Below are positions 18,971-26,828 of a stretch of 64,000 nucleotides of DNA, in pieces (position 1 is the stretch's first letter; each line of letters starts with the position of its first letter). This DNA is from Candidatus Heimdallarchaeota archaeon (lineage in GTDB: Archaea > Asgardarchaeota > Heimdallarchaeia > Heimdallarchaeales > Kariarchaeaceae), in the NCBI GenBank assembly GCA_015522385.1, contig WAMJ01000037.1, positions 1 through 64,000 of the forward strand, written 5' to 3'. Both the position numbers and the translations under genes were made by a program. Under the pieces are notes generated by a model. That model made no database searches and was not told the origin of the DNA. It worked only from the letters and a program-made list of their open reading frames with translations.

Positions 18971-19300
18971 CTAGAAGTCCTCAAAGCTCAAGGAAGATTT
19001 TCTAATGAGTGAGATGTCGCTCGACCTATAGGTTTGCAGTTTCAACCCGAACTTTGTCAAGGTGACGTTCCAGTCATCCCCGTCCTGCTCAATGGACAGA
19101 CAGAGCAAAGTTTGACCTTTAGGATTCCGTAGGGATTGAAACTTCTTATCCATCTCCTGAACAAAGGTAGAGAGGAACTCATCCCTTCTCATGACCGCAT
19201 GTTGGAAGGACTCCATGATCTTACTAACTATCTCGCCCTTGGGGTACCTCCATGTCCTCTGCTTAGAACCACACTCAAGAGATATCACTCCTTGGCTCAT
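18971..19300 (-). CDS. Small protein of unknown function, 109 residues
   Basis: An open frame with ATG at 19300, ending DISLIRKSSLSFEDF. It is mixed alpha/beta: a helix near residues 22-55 (IVSKIMESFQHAVMRRDEF...) followed by strands (LLCLSIEQDGDDWNVTLTKF). No cysteines other than C10, no signal, no family recognised. It lies between the epimerase and the tubby-like gene on the same strand with short gaps, so co-transcription is plausible. Confidence 0.6.
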   Translation of the reverse strand: MSQGVISLECGSKQRTWRYPKGEIVSKIMESFQHAVMRRDEFLSTFVQEMDKKFQSLRNPKGQTLLCLSIEQDGDDWNVTLTKFGLKLQTYRSSDISLIRKSSLSFEDF

Positions 19301-19353
19301 GGGATTGTATTCTATAATTGAATATTTATTCTACTTAAATCAAGGAACATGGA

Positions 19354-19797
19354 TTATCTCTTTCGATTGTACCGTAGATCCAGAGCAACCGCAGGGGCCA
19401 CTGCATCAATACTTCCCAGATCTTCGCTCACCTCAATCTGGTAAGACTTGTCATTGGACTTGTTAATAGATATCTGGGAACTCCCGTTTTTACCGAGGAG
19501 GAGGAGTGAATTCTTAGAGTTCCCGAAAGTTCCCTCTAGGTGGTTGTGCCCGAACTTGACCTTAACTGTCCTTCCCAGCAGTGGGAAGTGGATAGTCTCC
19601 TTCAGGTTATGTTCCTTGTCATGAAAGATCCATGATCGAAACGACCCTTTAAGCTCTCCAGAGATTTGCCCATCTGGATTGATGAACAGAACTTTCTGTT
19701 CCATGGGTTCCTTTTTAACGCGGTAGAGCAGCTTCTCCTTGGAATTACGGATTTCGTATTCGGTGACTGTCGTGTGGTTTAAGCGTAGTAGCTTCAT
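19354..19797 (-). CDS. LURP-one/tubby-like beta-barrel protein
   Basis: 147 residues, mostly beta strands. The order LLYRVKKE..., VLFINPDGQISGELKG, then a C-terminal SYQIEVSEDLGSIDAVAPAVALDL helix resembles LURP-one-related and phospholipid-scramblase-like domains: a twelve-stranded barrel around a final hydrophobic helix. Function in archaea is unknown; membrane or lipid contact is possible. The family call rests on pattern memory and should be treated as tentative. ATG 19797. Confidence 0.45.
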   Translation of the reverse strand: MKLLRLNHTTVTEYEIRNSKEKLLYRVKKEPMEQKVLFINPDGQISGELKGSFRSWIFHDKEHNLKETIHFPLLGRTVKVKFGHNHLEGTFGNSKNSLLLLGKNGSSQISINKSNDKSYQIEVSEDLGSIDAVAPAVALDLRYNRKR

Positions 19798-19906
19798 GGT
19801 TGAGTTGTTGCCATTGGGATTTATACGCTTTATTTTGGATGTATGTAAATGTGGAGCATTGAGCAGACGTTATTGTTCAGAATTCCATGGTACGTCAATA
19901 ATGGAG

Positions 19907-21094
19907 TCAAAGTCTCTTAAGATACTCTGTGAGATGAATGGCAACAGCTGCTCCTTCACCCATTGCCGCCACTGCCTGCTTAGTAGATCCAGCGCGCACA
20001 TCACCCGCAGCAAACACACCCTTGGTTTTTGTCATCATTGATGGACCTGTGATGATAAATCCCTGCTTGTCAAGTTCAACAAGGTCTTTGACCATCTCAG
20101 CGTTGGGTGTCAAACCAACAAACAGAAAGACCCCATTAGGATGAAGGATTTCTGTCTCTCCGGTGGAGGTGTTTTTGACCACAACTCCCTCAAGGGTCTT
20201 CTTGGATCCCACCTTGAATTCTTCGACTATTGTCGATAGTTTAACCTCAATATTAGGAGTTTCTGCCACCTTGTCCTGCAGTACCTTCGATGCCTTAGCT
20301 GTTGATCGGACAAGGATTGTAACTTTCTTCAGATGCTTGGCTAAGAAGAGAGACTCCTCGAACGCGGAATTTCCTCCACCTACAACTATGACCTCCTGTC
20401 CTTTATACCAGATAAAGTCACAAGTAGCGCAGAAATGGATCTTGTATCCGATAAGGTCCGATTCTCCAGGGACATTCAATGTCCTGTACTTGCTCCCAGT
20501 GGCTATGACCACTGTCTTTGATCCCAAGCATCTCCCATCTGAGGTGTTGACCTCTAAAATACCATCCTTTTCCTCTATGGAGGTGACGTCAGTGGCGGTT
20601 AGGATCTCATCTGCATAGTTTTTTACCTGTTGAATAATTCTCTCTGCAAGTTCCTCTCCGGATATTCCCTCAGGGAAACCGGGATAATTATCCAACCTCT
20701 GTGTAAATCCTACCTGTCCACCCAAGGCTCCCTTTTCAAGTATAGCCACATCCACATCGTCACGGGCGAGATACAGAGTTGCAGTTAGCCCAGTGGGACC
20801 ACCACCCACTATCACAACATCGTGGAAGTCATGACTTAGATTCTGGACGAGATCAAGCTTCTGAGCAAGAGTAGCGTTATCTGGAACCACAAGAATAGAT
20901 CCATCATCAAACACAAGGGTGGGAATACGTCTTTTCCCATCATTGATCTTCTCGACCTCAAGTGCGGCAGCCTCGTCAGCCTCAATATCAATCCACGCAT
21001 CTTCGTAGGATATTCGGTGCTCACCCAGAAACTGCTTTGTTCTCTTGCAATCAGAGCACCACGGTGCACCATAGAATTTGTTGATCTTTGCCAT
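19907..21094 (-). CDS. Thioredoxin reductase with N-terminal glutaredoxin domain
   Basis: About 395 residues. The first 80 residues are a glutaredoxin-like domain with active site APWCSDC and a cis-proline (RRIPTLVF). A thioredoxin-reductase-type flavoprotein follows: FAD motif VIVGGGPTGLTATLYLA, redox motif CATC in the NADPH domain, second dinucleotide motif VIVVGGGNSAFEES, and the FAD C-terminal GVFAAGDVR. It would pass electrons from NADPH through the CATC pair to its own CSDC pair. ATG at 21094 (MAKINKF) begins the domain properly; an ATG at 21109 and a TTG at 21115 are alternatives. Confidence 0.92.
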   Translation of the reverse strand: MAKINKFYGAPWCSDCKRTKQFLGEHRISYEDAWIDIEADEAAALEVEKINDGKRRIPTLVFDDGSILVVPDNATLAQKLDLVQNLSHDFHDVVIVGGGPTGLTATLYLARDDVDVAILEKGALGGQVGFTQRLDNYPGFPEGISGEELAERIIQQVKNYADEILTATDVTSIEEKDGILEVNTSDGRCLGSKTVVIATGSKYRTLNVPGESDLIGYKIHFCATCDFIWYKGQEVIVVGGGNSAFEESLFLAKHLKKVTILVRSTAKASKVLQDKVAETPNIEVKLSTIVEEFKVGSKKTLEGVVVKNTSTGETEILHPNGVFLFVGLTPNAEMVKDLVELDKQGFIITGPSMMTKTKGVFAAGDVRAGSTKQAVAAMGEGAAVAIHLTEYLKRL

Positions 21095-21211
21095 GCATCT
21101 TCTGTCCATTTTCAATACTTAATACTAGTTGGAAGATTTTGAATAGAACATACTTTTATACAGATTCTTATTTTTCAGTCGTCTGAATATCAGCAAAGTG
21201 TCAAGTGTCAT

Positions 21212-23119
21212 TTATTCATCCGCATCGTCCTCAACGAGAAATTCTTCTGGGCTGATGAGTTTCATTAGGATTTCGTTGACCTCGGGTGTCACCTTACTAT
21301 TGGCATCTGCCTGGGAGCTGAGTCGTAGCTGGACGAGAAGTGCCTTGTATTGTGGTAGCATTTTCTGAAGCTTGAGGTGGTAATCTATGTACTCCTTCTT
21401 AAGATCAGTAAAGGTCTCCTTATAGCCTCGTTTCTTGCTAGCCACAAGATCCATCTGTTCCTCCACATGCCGAGTATATTTGGGAGTGACAATCTCCGGC
21501 CAGATAGGTTCCAATGAGGCGATCACTGCTCTTCCCCATGCTGTACTGACAAGACTCTGTCTGCTCTTCACAACATATTTTCGAGCAAGCAGTTTTTGAA
21601 TGATATCTGGTCTGGAACTCTTCGTCCCTATCCTAAGGTTCTCCATCTCCAAGAGAATCTTGCTATCCGTCCAGCGGGGTGGGGGCTTGGTCTTGCTCTT
21701 ACGCGAGTAGACCTTGAGGACCTCGAGTAACTCATTGTCAAGGATCAGGGGAAGAGTAGCCTCCTTGGGTTTGTACCAGTCATGGGCCTTCTGCCATCCA
21801 GTAGAGAGGATGACGTTACCCTTGGCCTCGAATGGCTCTCCACCAAGATCTAAGGTAACCGTCGTGAGCTCTGATACCACGTCTTCCATGAACAGTGAGA
21901 AGTAGTATCTGGTGAGGATGTCCCACGCTCTGAAAGTCTCCTTGTCAAGTTTCGTGAGACCGACGAGATTCCCTGTTGGGTGTATTGGATCGTGATCTTC
22001 TGCCTCCTTCTTCTTGCCATTGTTCCTAACTTGGGACAGATTCTTCATCTCTTTTCTGAAGATACTGTATGGCTCCATCATCGCAATCTTCCCAATAATT
22101 TCCTTATGGGGAAAGCCCTCTGTGAACATCGCATTTTCAGTCCTCGGATATGAGAGCAGCCCCTTGTTGTAGAGGTCGACCATGATGTCCAAAGCCTTCT
22201 TAGCGTTTACCTTGAGAAGACGAGATAGCAGTGAGACCGCAGCGGTTGTGTTCAGTGGGATTGGAGGTTTTCGGTTCTGTTTCTTCTTGACCAGCCGGGT
22301 GACCCTTGCAGAGCCTACGCTTTGAAGTTTAGGAAGAAGTTGTTTGACCTCCTCCTCTTTCTCGAATACACCCTTCTTATGAGTAGCTGTAAAACCTCCT
22401 CCCTCACCTCTAAGATCCGCGAGAATCCTCCACTGATCCTTGGGTTGGAATGTCTCGATTGCAAAGTCACGGTGAACTATTAACCGTAATGTAGGTAGTT
22501 GAACCCTACCGACAGATATCACCTTCACCCGAGCGACCTGTCTGGCAACAAAGGTTAACTCCCTCGTACCTGCGAAACCTAGCCATGCATCCGCTAATCT
22601 CCTCCCCTGCACGGCCAAAGCGAGCTCCTCCTCCCAAGCGCGTGGCGCTATAAACGCTCGGGTGATCTCTTTCTTGGTCAGTGAGGAATTCCAGACCCTA
22701 CGCACGGGTATATTATTCTTCCTGACTTCGGAACTCACGATCTGGAGTGCCTCGTAGGCTATATTCTGTCCCTCACTGTCTGGATCAGTCGCCAGCCATA
22801 ATTCATCCTTGCCCTTGAGGTTCTCCTTGATGATCTTCGAGTACGGGCGCTTGGTCACGAAGGTAAGAGCTCCGTCGTCCTTGACCAGATCAATCGGGGC
22901 ACACTCTCCCCAGTCGTATCCCTTCTTGGTCTTAAGGTCGGTGATGTGCCCAGCTAGGGGTAGAAATGTGAAGATGATGATATGTCCGTTAGGATGACGC
23001 CACGATCCAGTGTAGGTATAGATATACTTTGCCTGCTTTGCAGAAGAGTACGATCCACACAACATCGTGGCGAAAGTCTTGACCTGACTGGTTTTCTCAC
23101 CAATGACCAGCACTTTCAT
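21212..23119 (-). CDS. DNA topoisomerase type IA
   Basis: 635 residues. The Toprim domain opens with VLVIGEKTSQVKTF and has the metal motif TDPDSEG (111-117). SVGRVQLPTLRLIV is the typical IA motif, and the catalytic tyrosine lies in LLSYPRTEN (about residue 324). Length and the lack of C-terminal zinc ribbons match archaeal topoisomerase III-like enzymes, which relax negative supercoils by single-strand passage. Reverse-gyrase helicase motifs are absent. ATG 23119. About 50 bases separate it from the acyltransferase gene upstream. Confidence 0.93.
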   Translation of the reverse strand: MKVLVIGEKTSQVKTFATMLCGSYSSAKQAKYIYTYTGSWRHPNGHIIIFTFLPLAGHITDLKTKKGYDWGECAPIDLVKDDGALTFVTKRPYSKIIKENLKGKDELWLATDPDSEGQNIAYEALQIVSSEVRKNNIPVRRVWNSSLTKKEITRAFIAPRAWEEELALAVQGRRLADAWLGFAGTRELTFVARQVARVKVISVGRVQLPTLRLIVHRDFAIETFQPKDQWRILADLRGEGGGFTATHKKGVFEKEEEVKQLLPKLQSVGSARVTRLVKKKQNRKPPIPLNTTAAVSLLSRLLKVNAKKALDIMVDLYNKGLLSYPRTENAMFTEGFPHKEIIGKIAMMEPYSIFRKEMKNLSQVRNNGKKKEAEDHDPIHPTGNLVGLTKLDKETFRAWDILTRYYFSLFMEDVVSELTTVTLDLGGEPFEAKGNVILSTGWQKAHDWYKPKEATLPLILDNELLEVLKVYSRKSKTKPPPRWTDSKILLEMENLRIGTKSSRPDIIQKLLARKYVVKSRQSLVSTAWGRAVIASLEPIWPEIVTPKYTRHVEEQMDLVASKKRGYKETFTDLKKEYIDYHLKLQKMLPQYKALLVQLRLSSQADANSKVTPEVNEILMKLISPEEFLVEDDADE

Positions 23120-23155
23120 AAGGCTCTATCAGGCCGGGTCTTCAAGAAACTTTCC

Positions 23156-23890
23156 TCAAATTCTAGGTTCCTGTAAGTTTTCGTAATGCCGGTACAGCTC
23201 AATGATCTTGTCATTTGGAACACCATACCACCCAGACAAGGCCCTGATCTCCTTCATCATAACGTCGGTCACGTACCTCACAACCTCATAGTTGTCCTGC
23301 ATCCCGTGGAACTTGTCAAACCACAGAGGTTCACCTACGTACATCCTCACAGGTCTTCCCAACCTCGGCATCTTGGCACCGTACGGCCAAAGACCATCTG
23401 TGCCGAGAAGACCCACAGGGACTATAGGAACGCCTGCCTGAAGAGCCATTCGAGCAGTGCCGGTCTTCCCGTTGAACGCTTTCCTCCGTCGAAGAATCGC
23501 ACCCTCAGGATATATCCCGATGCACGCCCCTTCCTTCAGTGCCTGCACACTCACCCTTATCACTGCACTCTTGTCCTTTGCTTTCCTCTCGGGAACGGGA
23601 ATTGTCCCGATAATATCATTGAGCTTACCGAAGACGGGATTTGACCATAGAGTTCTCTGCCTACCGACGAATCTCACACGGTGGCTGTCAACCTCCAACC
23701 CCATGACAAATGCATCGACAATTGATCCGTGATTGGCTGCAAGGATGAATCCCTGATTTGGTGGGAGTTGCTTAAGGTTCTCTTTCCCGTAAGACTTGAC
23801 ATCATAGGTGATACCGAGTATAGTTCTGAAAATCCCCTTGATGCTTAAGTACGTCCATTCCGGGGTGAGATAAGCCTTACCGAGACTCAT
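23156..23890 (-). CDS. PlsC-type 1-acyl-glycerol-3-phosphate acyltransferase-like enzyme
   Basis: About 244 residues. Acyltransferase block I is NHGSIVD (the HX4D motif), block II contains VRFVGRQRTLW, block III is GIYPEGA (substrate-binding E/P), and block IV is VPIVPVGL. All catalytic elements are therefore present. PlsC enzymes acylate lysophosphatidic acid in bacterial and eukaryotic membranes; archaeal lipids are ethers, so the enzyme suggests fatty-acyl lipid synthesis or another acceptor. The ATG at 23890 is preferred: a TATA-like TTTATAAT (minus strand, 23912-23920) lies about 26 bases before it, which would make the mRNA leaderless; a longer form from ATG 23932 is possible. Confidence 0.88.
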   Translation of the reverse strand: MSLGKAYLTPEWTYLSIKGIFRTILGITYDVKSYGKENLKQLPPNQGFILAANHGSIVDAFVMGLEVDSHRVRFVGRQRTLWSNPVFGKLNDIIGTIPVPERKAKDKSAVIRVSVQALKEGACIGIYPEGAILRRRKAFNGKTGTARMALQAGVPIVPVGLLGTDGLWPYGAKMPRLGRPVRMYVGEPLWFDKFHGMQDNYEVVRYVTDVMMKEIRALSGWYGVPNDKIIELYRHYENLQEPRI

Positions 23891-24001
23891 AATTCTAGTC
23901 CATAATATCCAGATTATAAATCTTGTTTGCATAATCTCGATTCCAACGGATGTCTGTTGTGTACTCGAAGAGATTATAATCAGGTGATATACAAGGGATG
24001 T

Positions 24002-24283
24002 ATGAGAACATTAAAAGGTATTCTCATACTATTGATCGCACTCGGAGCTCTGGTCTGGGACCTCTACTATCTCGTAGCAGAACCACTTATGATGGGCAGT
24101 AATTTCCAATTCGGAATCAACCAGTACTGGGCCATCGCGGTACCCGTAGGTATTGGGAGCTTTGTCTTCTTCGGCACAACCGCGTGGATAGGCTTCACCA
24201 TGGCCAGGACAAAGGAGCCTTTGAGGGTCTCGTATGAGGAAGGATACCAGACCGCCCTGGAGGATGAAGAACAATCGCCTTAA
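24002..24283 (+). CDS. Small two-helix membrane protein
   Basis: 93 residues from ATG 24002, which follows AAGGG and, about 27 bases upstream, a TATA-like GATTATAATC. Two hydrophobic segments are clear (GILILLIALGALVWDLYYLV and YWAIAVPVGIGSFVFFGTTAWIGF), followed by a charged tail ending EDEEQSP. Function unknown. Its 3' end contains GGAGG (24259-24263), a strong ribosome site for the overlapping alpha/beta hydrolase gene, so the two are probably one operon. Confidence 0.7.
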   Translation: MRTLKGILILLIALGALVWDLYYLVAEPLMMGSNFQFGINQYWAIAVPVGIGSFVFFGTTAWIGFTMARTKEPLRVSYEEGYQTALEDEEQSP

Positions 24284-25116
24284 TCGAGATCCTGATCATC
24301 CTAATTCTTGTCATTTTCGGATTTCCACTATTATTCTCCGAACTTCTGTTCAGGATACCACGGAAGTTCCCATACGATGATCTGGAAGGCTATACAAGCC
24401 AGAGAGTAAGTACTGAGGATGGGCAGGATATCCAGCTCTGGTACAAGGAGAATACGGATCGTGTACTTCTTGTCGTCCACGGACATTTTGACAACTCTGG
24501 AAGAATGAAGGAGTGGTATTCCAAGTGCTTCGAAGAACTGGGCTACGATCTTGCATTCATGGATCTGAGGAACCACGGTAGGTCATCAGCAAACTACCGT
24601 GTAACAGTTGGGATTGAGGAATCACAGGACGTGAAAGCAGTTCTCAAGTGGATGGGGCAACGTGACTGGAAACACATCGTAGTCTTTGGAACATCAATGG
24701 GAGGGATCGCTTCTGTTCTGGCAGTTCCCGCAGTCAAACGAGAGGGAGTTGAGATTAGGGGACTCATCCTTGACTCAATCTTTCTGGACATCAGGGACAC
24801 AGTAAACCGAGTCATGAAAAAACACTTCATTGTGCAACCGTACCTCTCTCTGATTGACCTCATTTTCTTCTCCATAAGATTCCGCTCACTCAATGACGTG
24901 AAACTGGAGAAACAGCTGAAGAAAATCCAAGGTATACAGAAACTTGTTCTGCTAGGATCCGAAGATGTGGAAACAGCGCCAGATGTGTGGGATCAAATAA
25001 GGGGTATGAGAATAAAGAATCTACAGACCTACATGGTTCAGGGTGGTGAACACAGTAGACTGTTCGTCCATCCTGAATTCTGTGAAGAGATTAAAGCCTT
25101 AATTAGCCGAATTTAA
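24274..25116 (+). CDS. Membrane-anchored alpha/beta hydrolase with unclear start codon
   Basis: About 280 residues. An N-terminal hydrophobic anchor (IALIEILIILILVIFGFP) is followed by the oxyanion motif VVHGHFDNSG, the nucleophile elbow GTSMGG and the histidine in GGEHSRLF: a serine hydrolase of the esterase/lysophospholipase kind. The frame is open from 24268, but the first ATG in it (24505) lies after the oxyanion motif, so the real start must be earlier, where no ATG, GTG or TTG exists. GGAGG at 24259-24263 points to the ATC at 24274 or nearby. Alternatively translation begins at ATG 24264 in another frame and a one-base indel or frameshift near CTTAATC joins the frames. Coordinates of the 5' end are therefore uncertain. 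Confidence 0.75.
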   Translation: MALIEILIILILVIFGFPLLFSELLFRIPRKFPYDDLEGYTSQRVSTEDGQDIQLWYKENTDRVLLVVHGHFDNSGRMKEWYSKCFEELGYDLAFMDLRNHGRSSANYRVTVGIEESQDVKAVLKWMGQRDWKHIVVFGTSMGGIASVLAVPAVKREGVEIRGLILDSIFLDIRDTVNRVMKKHFIVQPYLSLIDLIFFSIRFRSLNDVKLEKQLKKIQGIQKLVLLGSEDVETAPDVWDQIRGMRIKNLQTYMVQGGEHSRLFVHPEFCEEIKALISRI

Positions 25117-25610
25117 CGGTACTGTGGTACCAGATCAGGGGTATTTTCATCGTACCCCTCATAGATCGACTCTTTGATCTTCTTAGTGTCCCTGCTGAAG
25201 ATCATGCCTGCGAGCTCTGGTCTTGCTTTTAATGCTTCGACCATCTTGGGATAGTTGTCCTTAACATAGATGTTCAGGATGTTCTCACGTCTGAAAAGAA
25301 TGGTATAAAGATTGTCAGTCGTTCTGATCATGATCTCTCGGTGATGATCATATGTGACTATACCTTGGATCTCCTTCCAAGGGATGAAGAATGAGTACTT
25401 GTATTTCTCGTTGATCTCGTCAAGGTTAACCTTTCTACTTGACCTCTTTATCATATCGGTGAGCTTACTCCACCAGAATCTCTGCTGAGTGGTTCTCCAC
25501 ATGAAGAATCCTGCAATCCCTTCCTCGTGGATTTCAATGTCAAAATAATGTAGGTTTGCCGATAGCTTTGGCATTCCAACAACGGTTTTTGTGTATCTTT
25601 CGAGCATCAT
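25113..25610 (-). CDS. Protein of unknown function, translationally coupled to ATP synthase subunit D
   Basis: 165 residues with no signal or membrane segment. The N-terminal part alternates strands (NLHYFDIEIHEEGIAGFFMW; SFFIPWKEIQGIVTYDHHREIMIRTTDNLYTILF) and is followed by a helix (VKDNYPKMVEALKARP), an order like a PH-type domain; this is tentative. Its tandem ATG at 25605-25610 overlaps the stop of the subunit D gene, so its expression is tied to that gene. It is convergent with the hydrolase gene (four-base overlap). Confidence 0.65.
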   Translation of the reverse strand: MMLERYTKTVVGMPKLSANLHYFDIEIHEEGIAGFFMWRTTQQRFWWSKLTDMIKRSSRKVNLDEINEKYKYSFFIPWKEIQGIVTYDHHREIMIRTTDNLYTILFRRENILNIYVKDNYPKMVEALKARPELAGMIFSRDTKKIKESIYEGYDENTPDLVPQYR

Positions 25611-26257
25611 TGTGCGGCCTCCTTGGATTCCTCGATCTTCTTCTTGATGAACTTGAGACGGCTGAAGGTCTCTCTCTCATCCTCTTCAAGGGTCAATTCT
25701 ATAAATTTAGCAGTATTATTCAACCTTGGGATTGTAATGTGATTGAGTGCATTAACTCTTCTCTTTGTCGTGTTGATCTCGTATGCCAACTTCTGAAGGG
25801 TGGCAATTTTCTCTGCTAGATTGATCACAGAAGCAATAGATTTCCTGAAGTTCGTAATAGCTACATCAAAACTACTTGTTGTCGTCTCAGCATCATAAAA
25901 TGGGACATCCACAACCTTCTCCGTGAGATCTAACTTCGGGACTTTCACACCCATGATGTTACTGGTGGAGGTCTTGAGCGTGAGAGTTTCGGGAGCATTG
26001 ACTCCGAGGTTCCGCAGGGTCGTTTTACCCATGCTCATTGCAGCCAACCTCAGTGATTTATGTGCATTTGCCATAGCCTCAGCAGTCTCACTCTGCGCGT
26101 CCTTCACCAATTGTAGAATATCTGAGAATTCGATGATTAGGGCGTCCATTTTTTCCTTGAGCAAATCATGACCGTGCTGTGCAAGCTTACTCTTGGCTCT
26201 CAGCTCAAGGAGCTTCATTCGGGTTGCAGCAACACCCTCAATCTTATCCTGACTCAC
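25607..26257 (-). CDS. atpD: A/V-type ATP synthase subunit D
   Basis: 216 residues. The start GVAATRMKLLELRAKSKLAQHGHDLLKEKMDAL matches the conserved TRxxLLxLKxKLxxAxxGhxLLKxKrd of subunit D, and the C-terminus TTKRRVNALNHITIPRL is the second signature of the family. The protein forms the long helical hairpin of the central stalk that rotates within A3B3. Start is GTG 26257. The other ATP synthase genes are not in this window, so this subunit is encoded apart from the main operon. Confidence 0.93.
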   Translation of the reverse strand: MSQDKIEGVAATRMKLLELRAKSKLAQHGHDLLKEKMDALIIEFSDILQLVKDAQSETAEAMANAHKSLRLAAMSMGKTTLRNLGVNAPETLTLKTSTSNIMGVKVPKLDLTEKVVDVPFYDAETTTSSFDVAITNFRKSIASVINLAEKIATLQKLAYEINTTKRRVNALNHITIPRLNNTAKFIELTLEEDERETFSRLKFIKKKIEESKEAAQ

Positions 26258-26340
26258 GAAATGTCAGGAGTTTTCCTCATTTATAAGAATAAATATTGAA
26301 TCTCATCCTCATCTCTCACGAATTTGGAGAAGATCGCGTC

Positions 26341-26646
26341 TTACTCAAGAGCTCTGACCTTGTCTTCCATCTCACGGGGTTTATCCCTTCGATCGTCTAT
26401 ACGGATCTGTGTGACTACACGTTTCCCACCGATACGAAAGATCTCCTCATGGGCGAGCTTCGAGACCTCAAAGATCTGATCAATGGTATCCGCCTCGATA
26501 ACAGTCCCCATCGGGTGGTGTAATACACGGATGCCATGATACTCGTCAATTTTCTTAACTGCAGCCTTTACATATTTGCTGACGCTTACACCGACTCCTA
26601 CAGCGGAAATGATAATCTCGGCTATGATCTTTGTTCCTTCAACCAT
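26341..26646 (-). CDS. MTH1187-family thiamine-binding protein
   Basis: About 101 residues. IIAEIIISAVGVGVSVSKYV, a helix, then GIRVLHHPMGTVIEADTIDQIF and RVVTQIRIDDRRDKP match the MTH1187/YkoF-like (DUF77) ferredoxin-like fold, which binds thiamine or its derivatives as a tetramer. ATG 26646 fits the family N-terminus and has a TATA-like CTAATAAAC about 25 bases before it; a longer frame from 26697 is unlikely. Confidence 0.88.
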   Translation of the reverse strand: MVEGTKIIAEIIISAVGVGVSVSKYVKAAVKKIDEYHGIRVLHHPMGTVIEADTIDQIFEVSKLAHEEIFRIGGKRVVTQIRIDDRRDKPREMEDKVRALE

Positions 26647-26828
26647 ATTTATCACTAGGATTATCCGTTTATTAGGGAACTTACTCAACCATGTCAACCT
26701 GTCCTATTTCAACCACTGTGAGGATAATACGGAAACTTCAATCAATCCACTAGGTGAATTTGTTGATCGGACAGTTAGAACCTGCCCCCTAGGGCATGAT
26801 TAAAATGGTTGATAAATCATAGCAAATT

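Noticed and set aside
21116..21211. Short gap between topoisomerase and reductase genes examined for RNA genes
   Set aside because: Only 96 AT-rich bases, no tRNA-like or hairpin structure.
26576..26803. A 75-codon frame upstream of the radical SAM gene, considered as a precursor peptide
   Set aside because: It mostly overlaps the thiamine-binding gene in antisense and shows no leader-core pattern.
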